Shown: positions 37,584-46,184, counted from the first letter of the stretch. The stretch: 64,000 nucleotides of DNA from Pseudomonas sp. 21 (GCF_000955805.1 NZ_JYOA01000001.1:699995-763994), one strand, 5' to 3'. The notes: generated by a model from the letters alone, not told the origin. Program-made: numbers and translations.

Positions 37584-38114
37584 TCAGGCCGCCGTGCATT
37601 CCAGTTGCAGCAGGAGCAGGTCGAGCAGCAGCCGGACTTCCTCCGCCTCGCGTACGTCCACCTCGATCACCGGGAAGCTGTATCCGGCCGTCGCCAGGGC
37701 GGCGGCGTAGTCATCCAGGCCGGGATGGGGATTTCCCGGCAGGCGACCGACACCGATCACACAGGGGGCGTGGCCGATGCAGTCGGCAAAACCGTCGAGG
37801 TAGACGCGCAGGTCGCCCAGCGGGTCGGGCCGCGAATTGTCGATCAGGATCACCAACCCGAGCGCACCGCGGGCAAGGATTCCCCACATGAAGGCAAAGC
37901 GTGCCTGCCCGGGGGTGCCGTACAGGCGCAGGCGCTCGTCCGGGCCGAGCACCACTTCGCCGTAGTCCAGGCCGACCGTGGTACGCGCCTTGTCCAGGCT
38001 GGGGTCGTTGTTCTGCACATCGGTGCTGACCGGGGCGATATCGCTGATCGCCGCGATGGCAGTGGTCTTGCCAGCGCCCATGGTGCCGGTGAAGAGGATC
38101 TTGTATTCCCTCAT
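37584..38114 (-). CDS. Ras/MglA-like small GTPase
   Basis: This 176-aa cytoplasmic protein has the P-loop GTMGAGKTT (10-18), a switch region TTVGLDYGEV, and LYGTPGQARFAFM in place of the usual DxxGQ (G3). The N/TKxD G4 motif is not obvious (IGVGRLPGN stands there), so nucleotide specificity is open. The pattern matches the MglA/Rab-like group of bacterial GTPases. The ATG at 38114 overlaps the upstream gene's stop by four bases. It is flanked by a partner protein upstream and two roadblock proteins downstream, so it is the switch of the cluster. Confidence 0.88.
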   Translation of the reverse strand: MREYKILFTGTMGAGKTTAIAAISDIAPVSTDVQNNDPSLDKARTTVGLDYGEVVLGPDERLRLYGTPGQARFAFMWGILARGALGLVILIDNSRPDPLGDLRVYLDGFADCIGHAPCVIGVGRLPGNPHPGLDDYAAALATAGYSFPVIEVDVREAEEVRLLLDLLLLQLECTAA

Positions 38115-38710
38115 TGGCGGGTCTCCGCAGTACCGCCCAGGCGGAGATGGCGGCGGATACGCGCCAGCAGGCCGATGGGCGCCGCGGTTTGCTGCGCGGG
38201 CGCAGCAGGCAGGGCCTCGGTGTGTTGGAGCATGTCCTGGGCAGCCATCAGGCGGACGAAGCTTTCCGCCACCGGGCGCGGCACTCCGGAGCGCTCGCAC
38301 AGCTCATCCAGGCTCATTGCGCGCGCGCAGAGCAGCGTGGCCAGACGCACGTAGCGATGCTCCCCCTTGAGCAAGGAGGCTGCCGGCCAATGCTTCAGGC
38401 GCAGCGCTCCGCCGGGAGACGCCACTGGCCGATGGCCAATGGCGCGGGCGGCACGCTCCAGACAGTCGAAGACCTCGCTGGCACGCAGCGGCCAGTGCAC
38501 CCAGAAGGGTTCGCCTTCGGCGGTACGCAATTGCACGCGCGGCTCACCCTCCTCGCCCTCGACCAGCAGGTCGGCCGGGCCGTCGACATACGCCCAGCTG
38601 GCCAGCGTGCGCCCGCTGAGCAGGCCGACGATGGATTTGAATACCACCTGATCCCGCAACGCCATCCGGGCGAACCCGTAGGTGTATTGAACCTGATACG
38701 GCTGATTCAT
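38111..38710 (-). CDS. Hypothetical partner protein of the GTPase/roadblock cluster
   Basis: I recognise no family in this 199-aa protein. An N-terminal part (about 1-85) reads as a beta-rich domain, and the middle (about 95-160; YVRLATLLCARAMSLDELCERSG, then VAESFVRLMAAQDML) resembles a winged-helix or helical domain. The C-terminal tail (160-199) is disordered and basic (RIRRHLRLGG). It is the first gene of the cluster and overlaps the GTPase gene by four bases (ATGA), so it is translationally coupled and likely a regulator or effector of the GTPase. Confidence 0.75.
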   Translation of the reverse strand: MNQPYQVQYTYGFARMALRDQVVFKSIVGLLSGRTLASWAYVDGPADLLVEGEEGEPRVQLRTAEGEPFWVHWPLRASEVFDCLERAARAIGHRPVASPGGALRLKHWPAASLLKGEHRYVRLATLLCARAMSLDELCERSGVPRPVAESFVRLMAAQDMLQHTEALPAAPAQQTAAPIGLLARIRRHLRLGGTAETRQ

Positions 38711-39149
38711 CGGCGCGCTCCCTTTGGCCAACAAACACCATCAACCTGCACGGGTTGATCAGGAGGCTCACCGGGACGTTGGAAGATGCCGAGCGCAAGC
38801 TCGCAGAAGGCGCGGACGAACGTCCGGCCTGCTTGGCAACCCCGCGGTCATGGCCCTTCCGGGCTGTAGATCGGTGGCTTTGCGTCCCTGGCTTTCGCAC
38901 AGGTTTGCCCTGGTCAATTGAGTCTCAGCGTAGTACGCCGATCTCGTACGCCAAGGCCAAAAAACGTGACGCACCTCACACAAATATCGGAAATATCGCC
39001 GGAACAACTTCGCAATATTCGTAGGCATATTCCGTTCTGAAAGGGGGCGGGAAACGCCCCCTTCGGCTAGGATTTCCTACAGCGAAGCCCCACCGGCACG
39101 GGCCCGCCGGATGTCCAAAACAGGCCGAAGCTCACTGCCCAGAGACGCC
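38711..39149. other. Divergent promoter interval with a strong hairpin
   Basis: This 439-base gap lies between the divergent GTPase cluster and MATE gene. It contains a stem AAGGGGGCG/CGCCCCCTT at 39041-39063 with a 5-base loop, followed on the minus strand by CTTTC. A/T-rich stretches at about 38925-39030 are likely promoters for both directions. I see no gene in it; short frames on both strands there are unsupported. Confidence 0.45.
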
Positions 39150-40475
39150 ATGCTAGAGCGCCAGCGGTTCCAGAACATTCTCAGCCTGGGCTTGCCGATC
39201 ATCGGCGGAATGCTCAGTCAGAGCCTGCTCAACCTGGTGGATGCGGCCATGGTCGGCCACCTCGGGGAAAAATCCCTGGCCGGGGTCGGTATCGGCAGTT
39301 ACGCAAACTTCGTCGCCATTTCCCTTGTGATGGGTCTGGGCGCCGGTGTGCAGGCACTGGTGGCACGCCGACGGGGCGAAGGCCGCAGCGACGAACTGGC
39401 CGCTCCGCTGAATTGCGGACTGCTGGTGGCGCTGGGCCTGTCGCTGCCGATCACGCTGATCTGCCTGATGTTCGCCGAGCCTATCGTCCGCGCGCTGTCC
39501 AGCGACCCCGAGGTGCTCGCGGTCGGTATCCCCTACTTCGAATGGCGAGCCTTGTCGGTGCTTGCCGTCGGCCTCAATTTCTCCTTCCGCGGCTACTGGA
39601 ATGGCACCCGGCGCTCGGGCATGTACATGCGCACCCTGGTGGTGATGCACCTGGCTAACGCGGGGATCAGCTACAGCCTGATCCACGGCCTGTTCGGCCT
39701 GCCCCGGATGGGGGCGGTGGGCAGCGGCCTGGGCACGACCCTGGCGCTGTACATCGGCTCGCTGATCTACGCCTGGATCACCTGGCGCGACGCCCGCGCC
39801 CAGGGCTCCCACGCGCGCCTGCCGGGCGAACGAGACATCCGCACCCTGCTGCGCCTGTCACTGCCCAACTCGTTGCAGCAGTTCTTCTTCGCCGCCGGAA
39901 TCACCCTGCTGTTCTGGATCATCGCCCAGGTCGGAACCCGCGAACTGGCGGTGGCCCACGTGCTGATCAACCTGGCGCTGTTCCTGATCCTGCCCGGCGT
40001 CGGCCTGGGCATGGCGGCGACCACGCTGGTCAGCCAGAGCATGGGCGAGCGCGATTTCGACAGCGCGCACCGCTGGGGCTGGGACGTGGTGAAGGTGGCA
40101 GCCTGCGGCCTGGCGCTGCTGGGCGCGCCGTTCTGGATTTTCCCCGAGGCCATCCTGCGGCTGTTCGTCAGCGATCCCGCGCTGATCGAGTTGGGCCGGG
40201 TGCCGCTGATGCTCACAGGCATGGGCATGGTGATCGACGCGACGGCGCTGGTGCTGACCCAGGCGCTTCTCGGAGCGGGCGCCGTGCGCACGGTGATGGC
40301 GGTCAGCCTGGGCAACCAGTGGCTGTTCTTCCTGCCGCTGGCCTACCTGGTCGGCCCGGTGCTGGGAGGCGGGCTGCTGGCGATCTGGAGCATGCAGATT
40401 CTCCAGCGCGGGCTGGCCTCGGCGATCTTCGCGGTGATGTGGCAGAAGCGCCAGTGGACGCAGATCGAGCTCTAG
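39150..40475 (+). CDS. MATE-family efflux transporter
   Basis: This 441-aa inner-membrane protein has about twelve helices in two MatE repeats: the first opens LGLPIIGGMLSQSLLNLVDAAMVGHLGEKSLAGVG, typical of Na+ or H+-coupled drug exporters. The second repeat starts near LRLSLPNSLQQFFFAAGITLL. I selected ATG 39150 because AGAGACGCC precedes it; an in-frame ATG at 39111 adds 13 residues and cannot be excluded. It is probably a single gene followed by a DUF2970 gene 48 bases later. Confidence 0.88.
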   Translation: MLERQRFQNILSLGLPIIGGMLSQSLLNLVDAAMVGHLGEKSLAGVGIGSYANFVAISLVMGLGAGVQALVARRRGEGRSDELAAPLNCGLLVALGLSLPITLICLMFAEPIVRALSSDPEVLAVGIPYFEWRALSVLAVGLNFSFRGYWNGTRRSGMYMRTLVVMHLANAGISYSLIHGLFGLPRMGAVGSGLGTTLALYIGSLIYAWITWRDARAQGSHARLPGERDIRTLLRLSLPNSLQQFFFAAGITLLFWIIAQVGTRELAVAHVLINLALFLILPGVGLGMAATTLVSQSMGERDFDSAHRWGWDVVKVAACGLALLGAPFWIFPEAILRLFVSDPALIELGRVPLMLTGMGMVIDATALVLTQALLGAGAVRTVMAVSLGNQWLFFLPLAYLVGPVLGGGLLAIWSMQILQRGLASAIFAVMWQKRQWTQIEL

Positions 40476-40523
40476 CGCTTGCGCTTTCAGGAGCTAGGCT
40501 TGCAGGCAAAAGGAGGACCAACG

Positions 40524-40739
40524 ATGGACGAGCAACAGAACAAGCCGCCGAGCTTCTGGCAGATGCTGCACAGCGTGCTGGCCGCGGCCTTCGGCGTGCA
40601 GAGCGGGCGCAACCGGGCGCGCGACTTCACCCACGGCAAGCCCAGTCACTTCATCGCCATGGGCATTCTCTTCACGCTGGTCTTCGTGCTGCTGCTCTAC
40701 GGGCTGGTGCAATTGGTGCTGCATTTTGCCGGGCTCTAG
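40524..40739 (+). CDS. DUF2970 small membrane protein
   Basis: This 71-aa protein matches the DUF2970 pattern. It starts MDEQQNKPPSFWQMLHSVLA, has GVQSGRNRARDFTHGKPSHF, and ends in one transmembrane helix (about 48-70, FIAMGILFTLVFVLLLYGLV). An excellent ribosome-binding site, AAAGGAGG, precedes the ATG. Function is unknown; family members are single-span inner-membrane proteins. Confidence 0.9.
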   Translation: MDEQQNKPPSFWQMLHSVLAAAFGVQSGRNRARDFTHGKPSHFIAMGILFTLVFVLLLYGLVQLVLHFAGL

Positions 40740-40799
40740 TAGAGCCGGCGGCGGGATGAGGTACCGGGCGGGCCGCAGGACGACCCGCCGGCACCGCTG

Positions 40800-40913
40800 T
40801 CACTGATGGCTGACCCAGAATACGGCGGTGGCAACCACCAGCAGGATCAGGATGAACGCGGCGCGGGCATCGACGACGCTGTCGCTGGTCTTGTTCGACG
40901 TTTCTTCGCTCAT
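40800..40913 (-). CDS. 37-aa single-span membrane protein
   Basis: A short frame encodes MSEETSNKTSDSVVDARAAF followed by ILILLVVATAVFWVSHQ. It has an acidic/polar N-terminus and one C-terminal transmembrane helix (about 18-33). GGGGGAAAC precedes the ATG, and the gene lies between the DUF2970 gene and a divergent thioesterase gene. It is too short to assign a family; small proteins of this sort are often overlooked. Confidence 0.6.
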   Translation of the reverse strand: MSEETSNKTSDSVVDARAAFILILLVVATAVFWVSHQ

Positions 40914-41069
40914 GTTTCCCCCATCTTCTCGTTATTGGCTGAAGGACCACAGGCAAGAGTTAAGACCAGCCCCGCCCTCCCCTCAAGCAGGCCCGCCCTT
41001 TTCGCGCCCAGGCGAATGCCGTTAGGCTGCGTCCTCGACACGAACAGAAGACAAGAACAAGGAAGGGCC

Positions 41070-41582
41070 ATGCAAGTCGATTCACTGCAACCTCTCGATT
41101 CGCTGCAAGACCGGGTCGCGCCGGAAGGCGTCTGCTATGGCTGCGGCGGCAGCAACCCGCACGGGCTGCACATCAAGAGCCGCTGGCACGAAGACGGCGT
41201 CCACGTCGTCGCCGAGCACCTGCCCGAAGCCAAGTACTGCGGCTGGCCGGAACTGGTCTACGGCGGCCTGATCGCCATGCTGGTGGACTGCCACTCGAAC
41301 TGGACCGCCATGGCCTACCACTACCGTGCCGAAGGCCGCGAGCCGGGCAGCCTGCCGCGCATCGACTGCGTCACCGGCAACCTGGGCATCAAGTACATCA
41401 AGCCCACGCCCATGGGCGTGCCGCTGACCCTCAAGGCGCATGTCGAGGGCGAAGTCGGCCGCAAGAGCCGGATCATCTGCGAGGTCTACGCCGGCGACGT
41501 GCTGACCTGCATCGGCGATTCGATCTTCGTCCGCGTCGACACCTCGCAACTGCGAGATGCCGCCCACGGCCGCGAAGCCTGA
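41070..41582 (+). CDS. PaaI/hotdog thioesterase-like protein
   Basis: This 170-aa cytoplasmic protein of the hotdog superfamily has the N-terminal CYGCGGSNPHGLHIKSRW, then the helix motif CGWPELVYGGLIAMLVDCHSN (the active-site region of the PaaI group). TGNLGIKYIKPTPMGVPLTL and CEVYAGDVLTCIG follow. The Cys-rich CYGCG pair suggests a small metal or structural site. ATG 41070 has AAGGAAGGGCC upstream. It is the gene before cysI, but the functional link to sulfite reduction is not clear. Confidence 0.85.
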   Translation: MQVDSLQPLDSLQDRVAPEGVCYGCGGSNPHGLHIKSRWHEDGVHVVAEHLPEAKYCGWPELVYGGLIAMLVDCHSNWTAMAYHYRAEGREPGSLPRIDCVTGNLGIKYIKPTPMGVPLTLKAHVEGEVGRKSRIICEVYAGDVLTCIGDSIFVRVDTSQLRDAAHGREA

Positions 41583-41852
41583 TCGACTGCCCATTGCGTC
41601 GCTGCCGTTTGAAATGGGTATAAAGGGCAGCGCCGCAACGGCGAGCCCAGGCACCGGCGCAAGCCCCCGCCCCGCCTGAGCCTCAGGCCTGGCGCGGCTT
41701 AGATCCGAAAGTTCTCGCCATATACTCAAACATCACTTTTGCGCATATTCCCGAACTGGTATCGTGCGCCCCACTCCGCGTGGAGCGCGTTGCCGTGCGC
41801 GCTGGGAAACGCAGTACGCCCTGAGCGCTATAGCCTGACAGCAGGATGATTC

Positions 41853-43511
41853 ATGTACGTATATGACGAATACGATCAAAGGATCGTAGAGGATCGCGTC
41901 AAGCAGTTCCGCGATCAGACCCACCGTTACCTGGCGGGCGAACTGACCGGCGAGGAATTCCGCCCGCTGCGTCTGCAGAATGGCCTGTACATCCAGCGCT
42001 ATGCGCCCATGCTGCGCGTGGCCGTGCCTTACGGCCTGCTGAACTCCCAGCAGGTTCGCAAGCTGGCGCAGATCGCCCGCGACTACGACAAGGGCTACGC
42101 GCACATCAGCACCCGCCAGAACGTCCAGTACAACTGGCCGGAACTGGAGGACGTGCCGGAAATCCTCGCCGAGCTGGCCACCGTGCAGATGCACGCGATC
42201 CAGACCAGCGGCAACTGCATCCGCAACACCACCACCGACCAGTTCGCCGGCGTCGCCCATGACGAGCTGGTCGATCCGCGCCCCTGGTGCGAGATCATCC
42301 GCCAGTGGTCGACCTTCCACCCCGAATTCGCCCACCTGCCGCGCAAGTTCAAGATCGCCGTCAACGGCGCCGTGAGCGACCGTGCCGCCATCGAGGTGCA
42401 CGACATCGGCCTGGAAGCAGTGCAGAACGAAGCCGGCGAGCTGGGCTTCCGCGTGTCCGTCGGCGGCGGCCTGGGCCGTACCCCGATCGTCGGCAACTTC
42501 ATCAATGAATTCCTGCCGTGGAAGCACCTGCTGTCCTACCTGGACGCCATCCTGCGCGTGTACAACCGCTATGGCCGTCGGGACAACAAGTACAAGGCGC
42601 GCATCAAGATCCTGGTGAAAGCGCTGACGCCGGAAGTCTTCGCCCAGAAGGTCGACGCCGAATGGGCGAACCTGAAGGACGGCCCGAGCACCCTGACCGA
42701 CGCCGAGCTGCAGCGCGTGGCCGCGCACTTCGTCGACCCGGCCTACCAGGCCCTGGAAAACCAGGACGCCGCCCTCGCCCAGCTCGACGCCGAGAACCCC
42801 GGCTTCGCCCGCTGGCGCAGCCGCAACACCTTCGCCCACAAGAAGCCCGGCTACGTCGCCGTAACCCTGTCGCTCAAGCCCACGGGCGTTGCGCCCGGCG
42901 ACATCACCGACAAGCAGCTGGACGTGGTCGCCGACCTGGCCGACCGCTACAGCTTCGGCGAAGTGCGCAACAGCCATAACCAGAACATCATCCTCGCCGA
43001 CGTCGAGCAGGCGCAGCTGTTCACCCTCTGGGGCGAACTGCGCGAGAACGGTTTCGCCACCCCGAACGTGGGCCTGCTGACCGACCTCATCTGCTGCCCG
43101 GGCGGTGACTTCTGCTCCCTGGCCAACGCCAAGTCGATCCCGGTGGCCGAAGCCATCCAGCGTCGCTTCGACGACCTGGACTACCTGTTCGACATCGGCG
43201 CCATCGACCTGAACATCTCCGGTTGCATGAACGCCTGCGGCCACCACCACGTCGGCCATATCGGCATCCTCGGCGTGGACAAGAAGGGCGAGGAGTTCTA
43301 CCAGGTCTCCCTCGGCGGCAGCGCCAGCCGCGACGCCAGCCTGGCACAGATCCTCGGCCCGTCCTTCGCCCAGGAGCAGATGGCCGACGTGATCGAGAAG
43401 ATCATCAAGGTCTACGTGGAACAGCGCACCGAAGAGGAACGTTTCCTCGATACCTACCGTCGCATCGGCATCGACCCCTTCAAGGAGCGCGTATATGCAG
43501 CGAATCATTAA
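41853..43511 (+). CDS. cysI: Sulfite reductase (sirohaem, single-subunit type)
   Basis: This 552-aa protein is a nitrite/sulfite reductase of the sirohaem-[4Fe-4S] family, with assimilatory sulfite reduction as the likely role. The cluster ligands are Cys415 and Cys421 in CPGGDFC and Cys458 and Cys462 in SGCMNACGHHH. The two ferredoxin-like half repeats are visible: RLQNGLYIQRYAPMLRV and the later HKKPGYVAVTLSL. It starts at ATG 41853 with GCAGGATGATTC upstream. It overlaps the DUF934 gene by 17 bases, a coupling common for this pair. Confidence 0.95.
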   Translation: MYVYDEYDQRIVEDRVKQFRDQTHRYLAGELTGEEFRPLRLQNGLYIQRYAPMLRVAVPYGLLNSQQVRKLAQIARDYDKGYAHISTRQNVQYNWPELEDVPEILAELATVQMHAIQTSGNCIRNTTTDQFAGVAHDELVDPRPWCEIIRQWSTFHPEFAHLPRKFKIAVNGAVSDRAAIEVHDIGLEAVQNEAGELGFRVSVGGGLGRTPIVGNFINEFLPWKHLLSYLDAILRVYNRYGRRDNKYKARIKILVKALTPEVFAQKVDAEWANLKDGPSTLTDAELQRVAAHFVDPAYQALENQDAALAQLDAENPGFARWRSRNTFAHKKPGYVAVTLSLKPTGVAPGDITDKQLDVVADLADRYSFGEVRNSHNQNIILADVEQAQLFTLWGELRENGFATPNVGLLTDLICCPGGDFCSLANAKSIPVAEAIQRRFDDLDYLFDIGAIDLNISGCMNACGHHHVGHIGILGVDKKGEEFYQVSLGGSASRDASLAQILGPSFAQEQMADVIEKIIKVYVEQRTEEERFLDTYRRIGIDPFKERVYAANH

Positions 43512-43998
43512 GCACCGCGAGGTCGTCGACGACCGCTGGCACCTGCTGCCCAAGGACGCGACCCTCGAGACCGTGCCCAACTGCGACGACGTGATCATCC
43601 CGCTGAACCTGTGGCTGGAGCACGGCCCGGCCCTGCGCGGCCGCGACGGCGGCCTGGGCGTCTGGCTGGATGCGGACGAAGAGCCCGAAGCCATCGCCGG
43701 CGACCTGGACCACTTCAAGGTGATCGCCGTGAACTTCCCGGCCTTCACCGACGGCCGCGGCTTCAGCACCGCGCGCCTGCTGCGCGAGCGCTTCGGCTAC
43801 AAGGGCGAAGTGCGCGCCATCGGCGATGTCCTGCGTGACCAGCTGTTCTTCATGCAGAGCTGCGGCTTCGACGCCTACGCCATCCGCGCCGACCGCGATC
43901 CGCAAGCGGCGCTGGCGGGCCTGGACGACTTCAGCGAGGTCTACCAGACCTCGGTGACCCAGCCGCAACCGCTGTTCCGTCGCCGCCAGCTGGCCTGA
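43495..43998 (+). CDS. DUF934 protein coupled to sulfite reductase
   Basis: This 167-aa protein matches the DUF934 pattern (FKVIAVNFPAFTDGRGFSTARLLRERFGYKGE, RAIGDVLRDQLFFMQSCGFDAYAIR). In pseudomonads it follows cysI and is thought to support assimilatory sulfate or sulfite reduction; its chemistry is unknown. It begins inside the cysI coding region (17-base overlap), and a strong terminator follows its stop. Confidence 0.92.
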   Translation: MQRIIKHREVVDDRWHLLPKDATLETVPNCDDVIIPLNLWLEHGPALRGRDGGLGVWLDADEEPEAIAGDLDHFKVIAVNFPAFTDGRGFSTARLLRERFGYKGEVRAIGDVLRDQLFFMQSCGFDAYAIRADRDPQAALAGLDDFSEVYQTSVTQPQPLFRRRQLA

Positions 43999-44010
43999 TC
44001 CAGCGACATG

Positions 44011-44037
44011 AAAAAGCCCCGCATCGCGGGGCTTTTT
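44011..44037 (+). terminator. Rho-independent terminator after cysI-DUF934
   Basis: AAAAAGCCCCGC pairs with GCGGGGCTTTTT around an ATC loop, with a following T/C run. It lies 13 bases after the stop of the DUF934 gene. Confidence 0.92.
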
Positions 44038-44049
44038 CTTTTGCTCCTC

Positions 44050-44129
44050 GTAGGAGCGAGCTTGCTCGCGAACCGACCCAGCGCCGCCACTGCCGGGAAC
44101 ACCGTTCGCGAGCAAGCTCGCTCCTACAG
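44050..44129. repeat. REP pair between convergent genes
   Basis: GTAGGAGCGAGCTTGCTCGC and, inverted, GCGAGCAAGCTCGCTCCTAC flank about 25 bases. It sits between the cysI operon terminator and the 3' end of the tetR gene. Confidence 0.92.
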
Positions 44130-44157
44130 AGGGCGCCCCGTCTAGACCGGCAGACAC

Positions 44158-44736
44158 TCAGGCGCGCACGCTTTCCCAGGCAATCTGCGCCAACTGATCG
44201 CGGCAATCGATCAGGTCTACCTTCGTCCGCCCGGCCAGCCAGTTGCGCGCGTAGTCCTGGCTCGGACCAATCACCACCGAATTGAACAATTCCGGCGCCA
44301 GCTCCTTGAAGGCGCCAGCCTTGCGGTGCTCGGAAAGCAGCCCGGCAATGCGCCGCCCCTGTTCGCGGTTGGCCTCGCGCAACGCCTCGCCCACCTCACC
44401 GGCCTCGACGCGCCCCCTGCTGTGCAGGATGAAACGCGCCCACTCCGGATTGGCCGCCACCCAGTCGACGTAGCAGGTGACGAACAGCTTCACGCAGGCC
44501 TCCGCACTCATTCCGTCCTCGATTCCGGCATCGAGCAGCGCCGCGTACTGGCCAACGCCCGTGAGGTACAGCGCGCCGATGATGCGTTCCTTGTTGCCGT
44601 AATGGTGGTACAGGCTGCCGATGCTGGCGCCGGAGCGGTCGCGGATCATCTCGATGGTGGTGGCGTCCACGCCGGATTCGCTGAAGCAGGCCAGCGCGGC
44701 CTGGAGAATGTCGTCTTTGCGGGAAGGTCGGGCCAT
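44158..44736 (-). CDS. TetR-family transcriptional regulator
   Basis: This 192-aa repressor has an N-terminal helix-turn-helix domain (about 5-50): DDILQAALACFSESGVDATTIEMIRDRSGASIGSLYHHYGNKERI. The ligand domain follows (55-185). The ATG at 44736 was chosen over 44769 because it opens MARPSRKDD ahead of the HTH domain and CAGGAACCCC precedes it. It is divergent from the DUF4442 and alpha/beta-hydrolase genes, and three phased TTCTAG sites lie between the two starts, so it likely represses that operon and itself. The effector may be an acyl-type compound (inference). Confidence 0.92.
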   Translation of the reverse strand: MARPSRKDDILQAALACFSESGVDATTIEMIRDRSGASIGSLYHHYGNKERIIGALYLTGVGQYAALLDAGIEDGMSAEACVKLFVTCYVDWVAANPEWARFILHSRGRVEAGEVGEALREANREQGRRIAGLLSEHRKAGAFKELAPELFNSVVIGPSQDYARNWLAGRTKVDLIDCRDQLAQIAWESVRA

Positions 44737-44769
44737 GGGGTTCCTGTTGGAAAAACCGCTGGAACACAA

Positions 44770-44801
44770 TTCTAGAATATTTTTCTAGAATTAATTTCTA
44801 G
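44770..44801. promoter_or_regulatory. Three 13-bp-phased TTCTAG(AA) operator elements
   Basis: TTCTAG occurs at 44770-44775, 44783-44788 and 44796-44801, exactly 13 bases apart. The first two extend into the palindrome TTCTAGAA. The cluster is A/T-rich against a 65% GC background and sits between the divergent tetR gene and the DUF4442 gene, the expected place for the regulator's operators. Confidence 0.6.
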
Positions 44802-44859
44802 TCTTCGTATACTGCCTGGGCGCGCATCCATCTTCAATCCGCTTTGCCCCGGAGTTGCC

Positions 44860-45297
44860 ATGAGTCAGATGATGCAAATGTACCAGCAGGCCGGCCCCGC
44901 GCAGTTCAGCGCCATGATCGGCCAGGTCGCCCCCTACTTCGCCAGCATCGCCCCGCAGTTCGTCGAGCTGCGCCCAGGCTACGCGGAAGTGACCTTCCCC
45001 AAGCGCCGCGAAGTGCTCAACCACATCGGCACCGTGCACGCCATCGCCCTGTGCAACGCTGCCGAACTGGCCGCCGGGACCATGACCGACGTGTCGATCC
45101 CCCAGGGCCGCCGCTGGATTCCCCGCGGCATGACCGTGGAATACCTGGCCAAGGCCGACGGTGATGTACGCGCCGTGGCCGATGGCCGCGCGGTGGACTG
45201 GAACCAGGAAGGCGACGTCATCGTCCCGGTGCTCGCCTATGTCGGCGACAAGAAGGTCTTCCGCGCCGACATCACCATGTACATCAGCCAGGCCTGA
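44860..45297 (+). CDS. DUF4442 hotdog-fold protein (putative thioesterase)
   Basis: This 145-aa cytoplasmic protein has a hotdog pattern: PQFVELRPGYAEVTFPKRREVLNHIGTVHAIALCNAAELAAGTM. The segment NHIGTVHAIALCNAAE is the usual active-site helix. It belongs to the DUF4442 group, related to acyl-CoA thioesterases. It is the first gene of the operon across from tetR; the alpha/beta hydrolase begins 12 bases downstream. GCCCCGGAGTTGCC precedes the ATG. Confidence 0.88.
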   Translation: MSQMMQMYQQAGPAQFSAMIGQVAPYFASIAPQFVELRPGYAEVTFPKRREVLNHIGTVHAIALCNAAELAAGTMTDVSIPQGRRWIPRGMTVEYLAKADGDVRAVADGRAVDWNQEGDVIVPVLAYVGDKKVFRADITMYISQA

Positions 45298-45308
45298 GGG
45301 ACCGCGCC

Positions 45309-46163
45309 ATGATCACACCGCTTCCCCGCCCGCTGGACAACGGCAATGGCCAAAGCCTCTCCAGCCACTGGTACTACCCGCCCGGCGAAGCCCGCGGAGC
45401 GGTGCTGATCGTCCCCGCCATGGGCGTCGAGCAGCGCTTCTACACGGCCTTCGCCAACTGGCTGGCCGAGCGCGGCTACCTGACCGTGACCTTCGACTAC
45501 GTCGGCATGGGCAAGTCCCGCGCCGGGCACCTGCGTGACCTGGACGTCGACATCCTCGCCTGGGGCAACCATGACTGCAGCGCCATGCTCGATGCCGTGG
45601 TCGAAGCGGCCGGCGAGTTGCCGGTGTACTGGATCGGCCACAGCCTGGGCGGGCAGATCCTGCCCTTCGTGCGCGGCAACGAGCGCATCCACCGCGCCTT
45701 CACCATCGCCACCGGCAGCGGCTACTGGCGCGAGAACACCAAGGGATTGCGGCACAAGGCCTGGCTGCTCTGGTACCTGCTGGCGCCAACCATCACGCCG
45801 CTGCTGGGCTACTTCCCCGGCAAGCGCCTGGGCGTGGTCGGGGACCTGCCGCGCGGGGTGATCGAGCAATGGCGACGCTGGTGCCTGGACCCCGAGTACT
45901 CGGTGGGCGCGGAAGGTGGCGCAGTGCGCGAGGCGTACTCCTCGGTGAGCACACCCATCACCTCCATCTCCTTCACCGACGACGAGATGATGTCCGGGCG
46001 CAACACCGAGTCGTTGCACGGCTTCTATCGTGGCTCGCCGAAGACGCTGAAGAGAATCGCGCCGGAGGATATCGGCGTGAAGCGCATCGGCCACTTCGGC
46101 TTCTTCAGAAGCCAGTTCGCCGATTCGCTGTGGGCGGATTACCTGCTGCCGGACCTGGGATGA
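45309..46163 (+). CDS. Alpha/beta hydrolase
   Basis: This 284-aa hydrolase has GHSLGG with nucleophile Ser112, preceded by the oxyanion region AVLIVPAMGVEQRFY and the VTFDYVGMGKSRAG stretch. The order and spacing fit a serine esterase or thioesterase, but the catalytic acid and histidine could not be pinned by eye. It lies in the same operon as the DUF4442 protein, 12 bases apart, and is likely under TetR control. Substrate is unknown; lipid or acyl esters are plausible. Confidence 0.88.
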   Translation: MITPLPRPLDNGNGQSLSSHWYYPPGEARGAVLIVPAMGVEQRFYTAFANWLAERGYLTVTFDYVGMGKSRAGHLRDLDVDILAWGNHDCSAMLDAVVEAAGELPVYWIGHSLGGQILPFVRGNERIHRAFTIATGSGYWRENTKGLRHKAWLLWYLLAPTITPLLGYFPGKRLGVVGDLPRGVIEQWRRWCLDPEYSVGAEGGAVREAYSSVSTPITSISFTDDEMMSGRNTESLHGFYRGSPKTLKRIAPEDIGVKRIGHFGFFRSQFADSLWADYLLPDLG

Positions 46164-46184
46164 CACCCAGGCCCGGCGCGGGCG

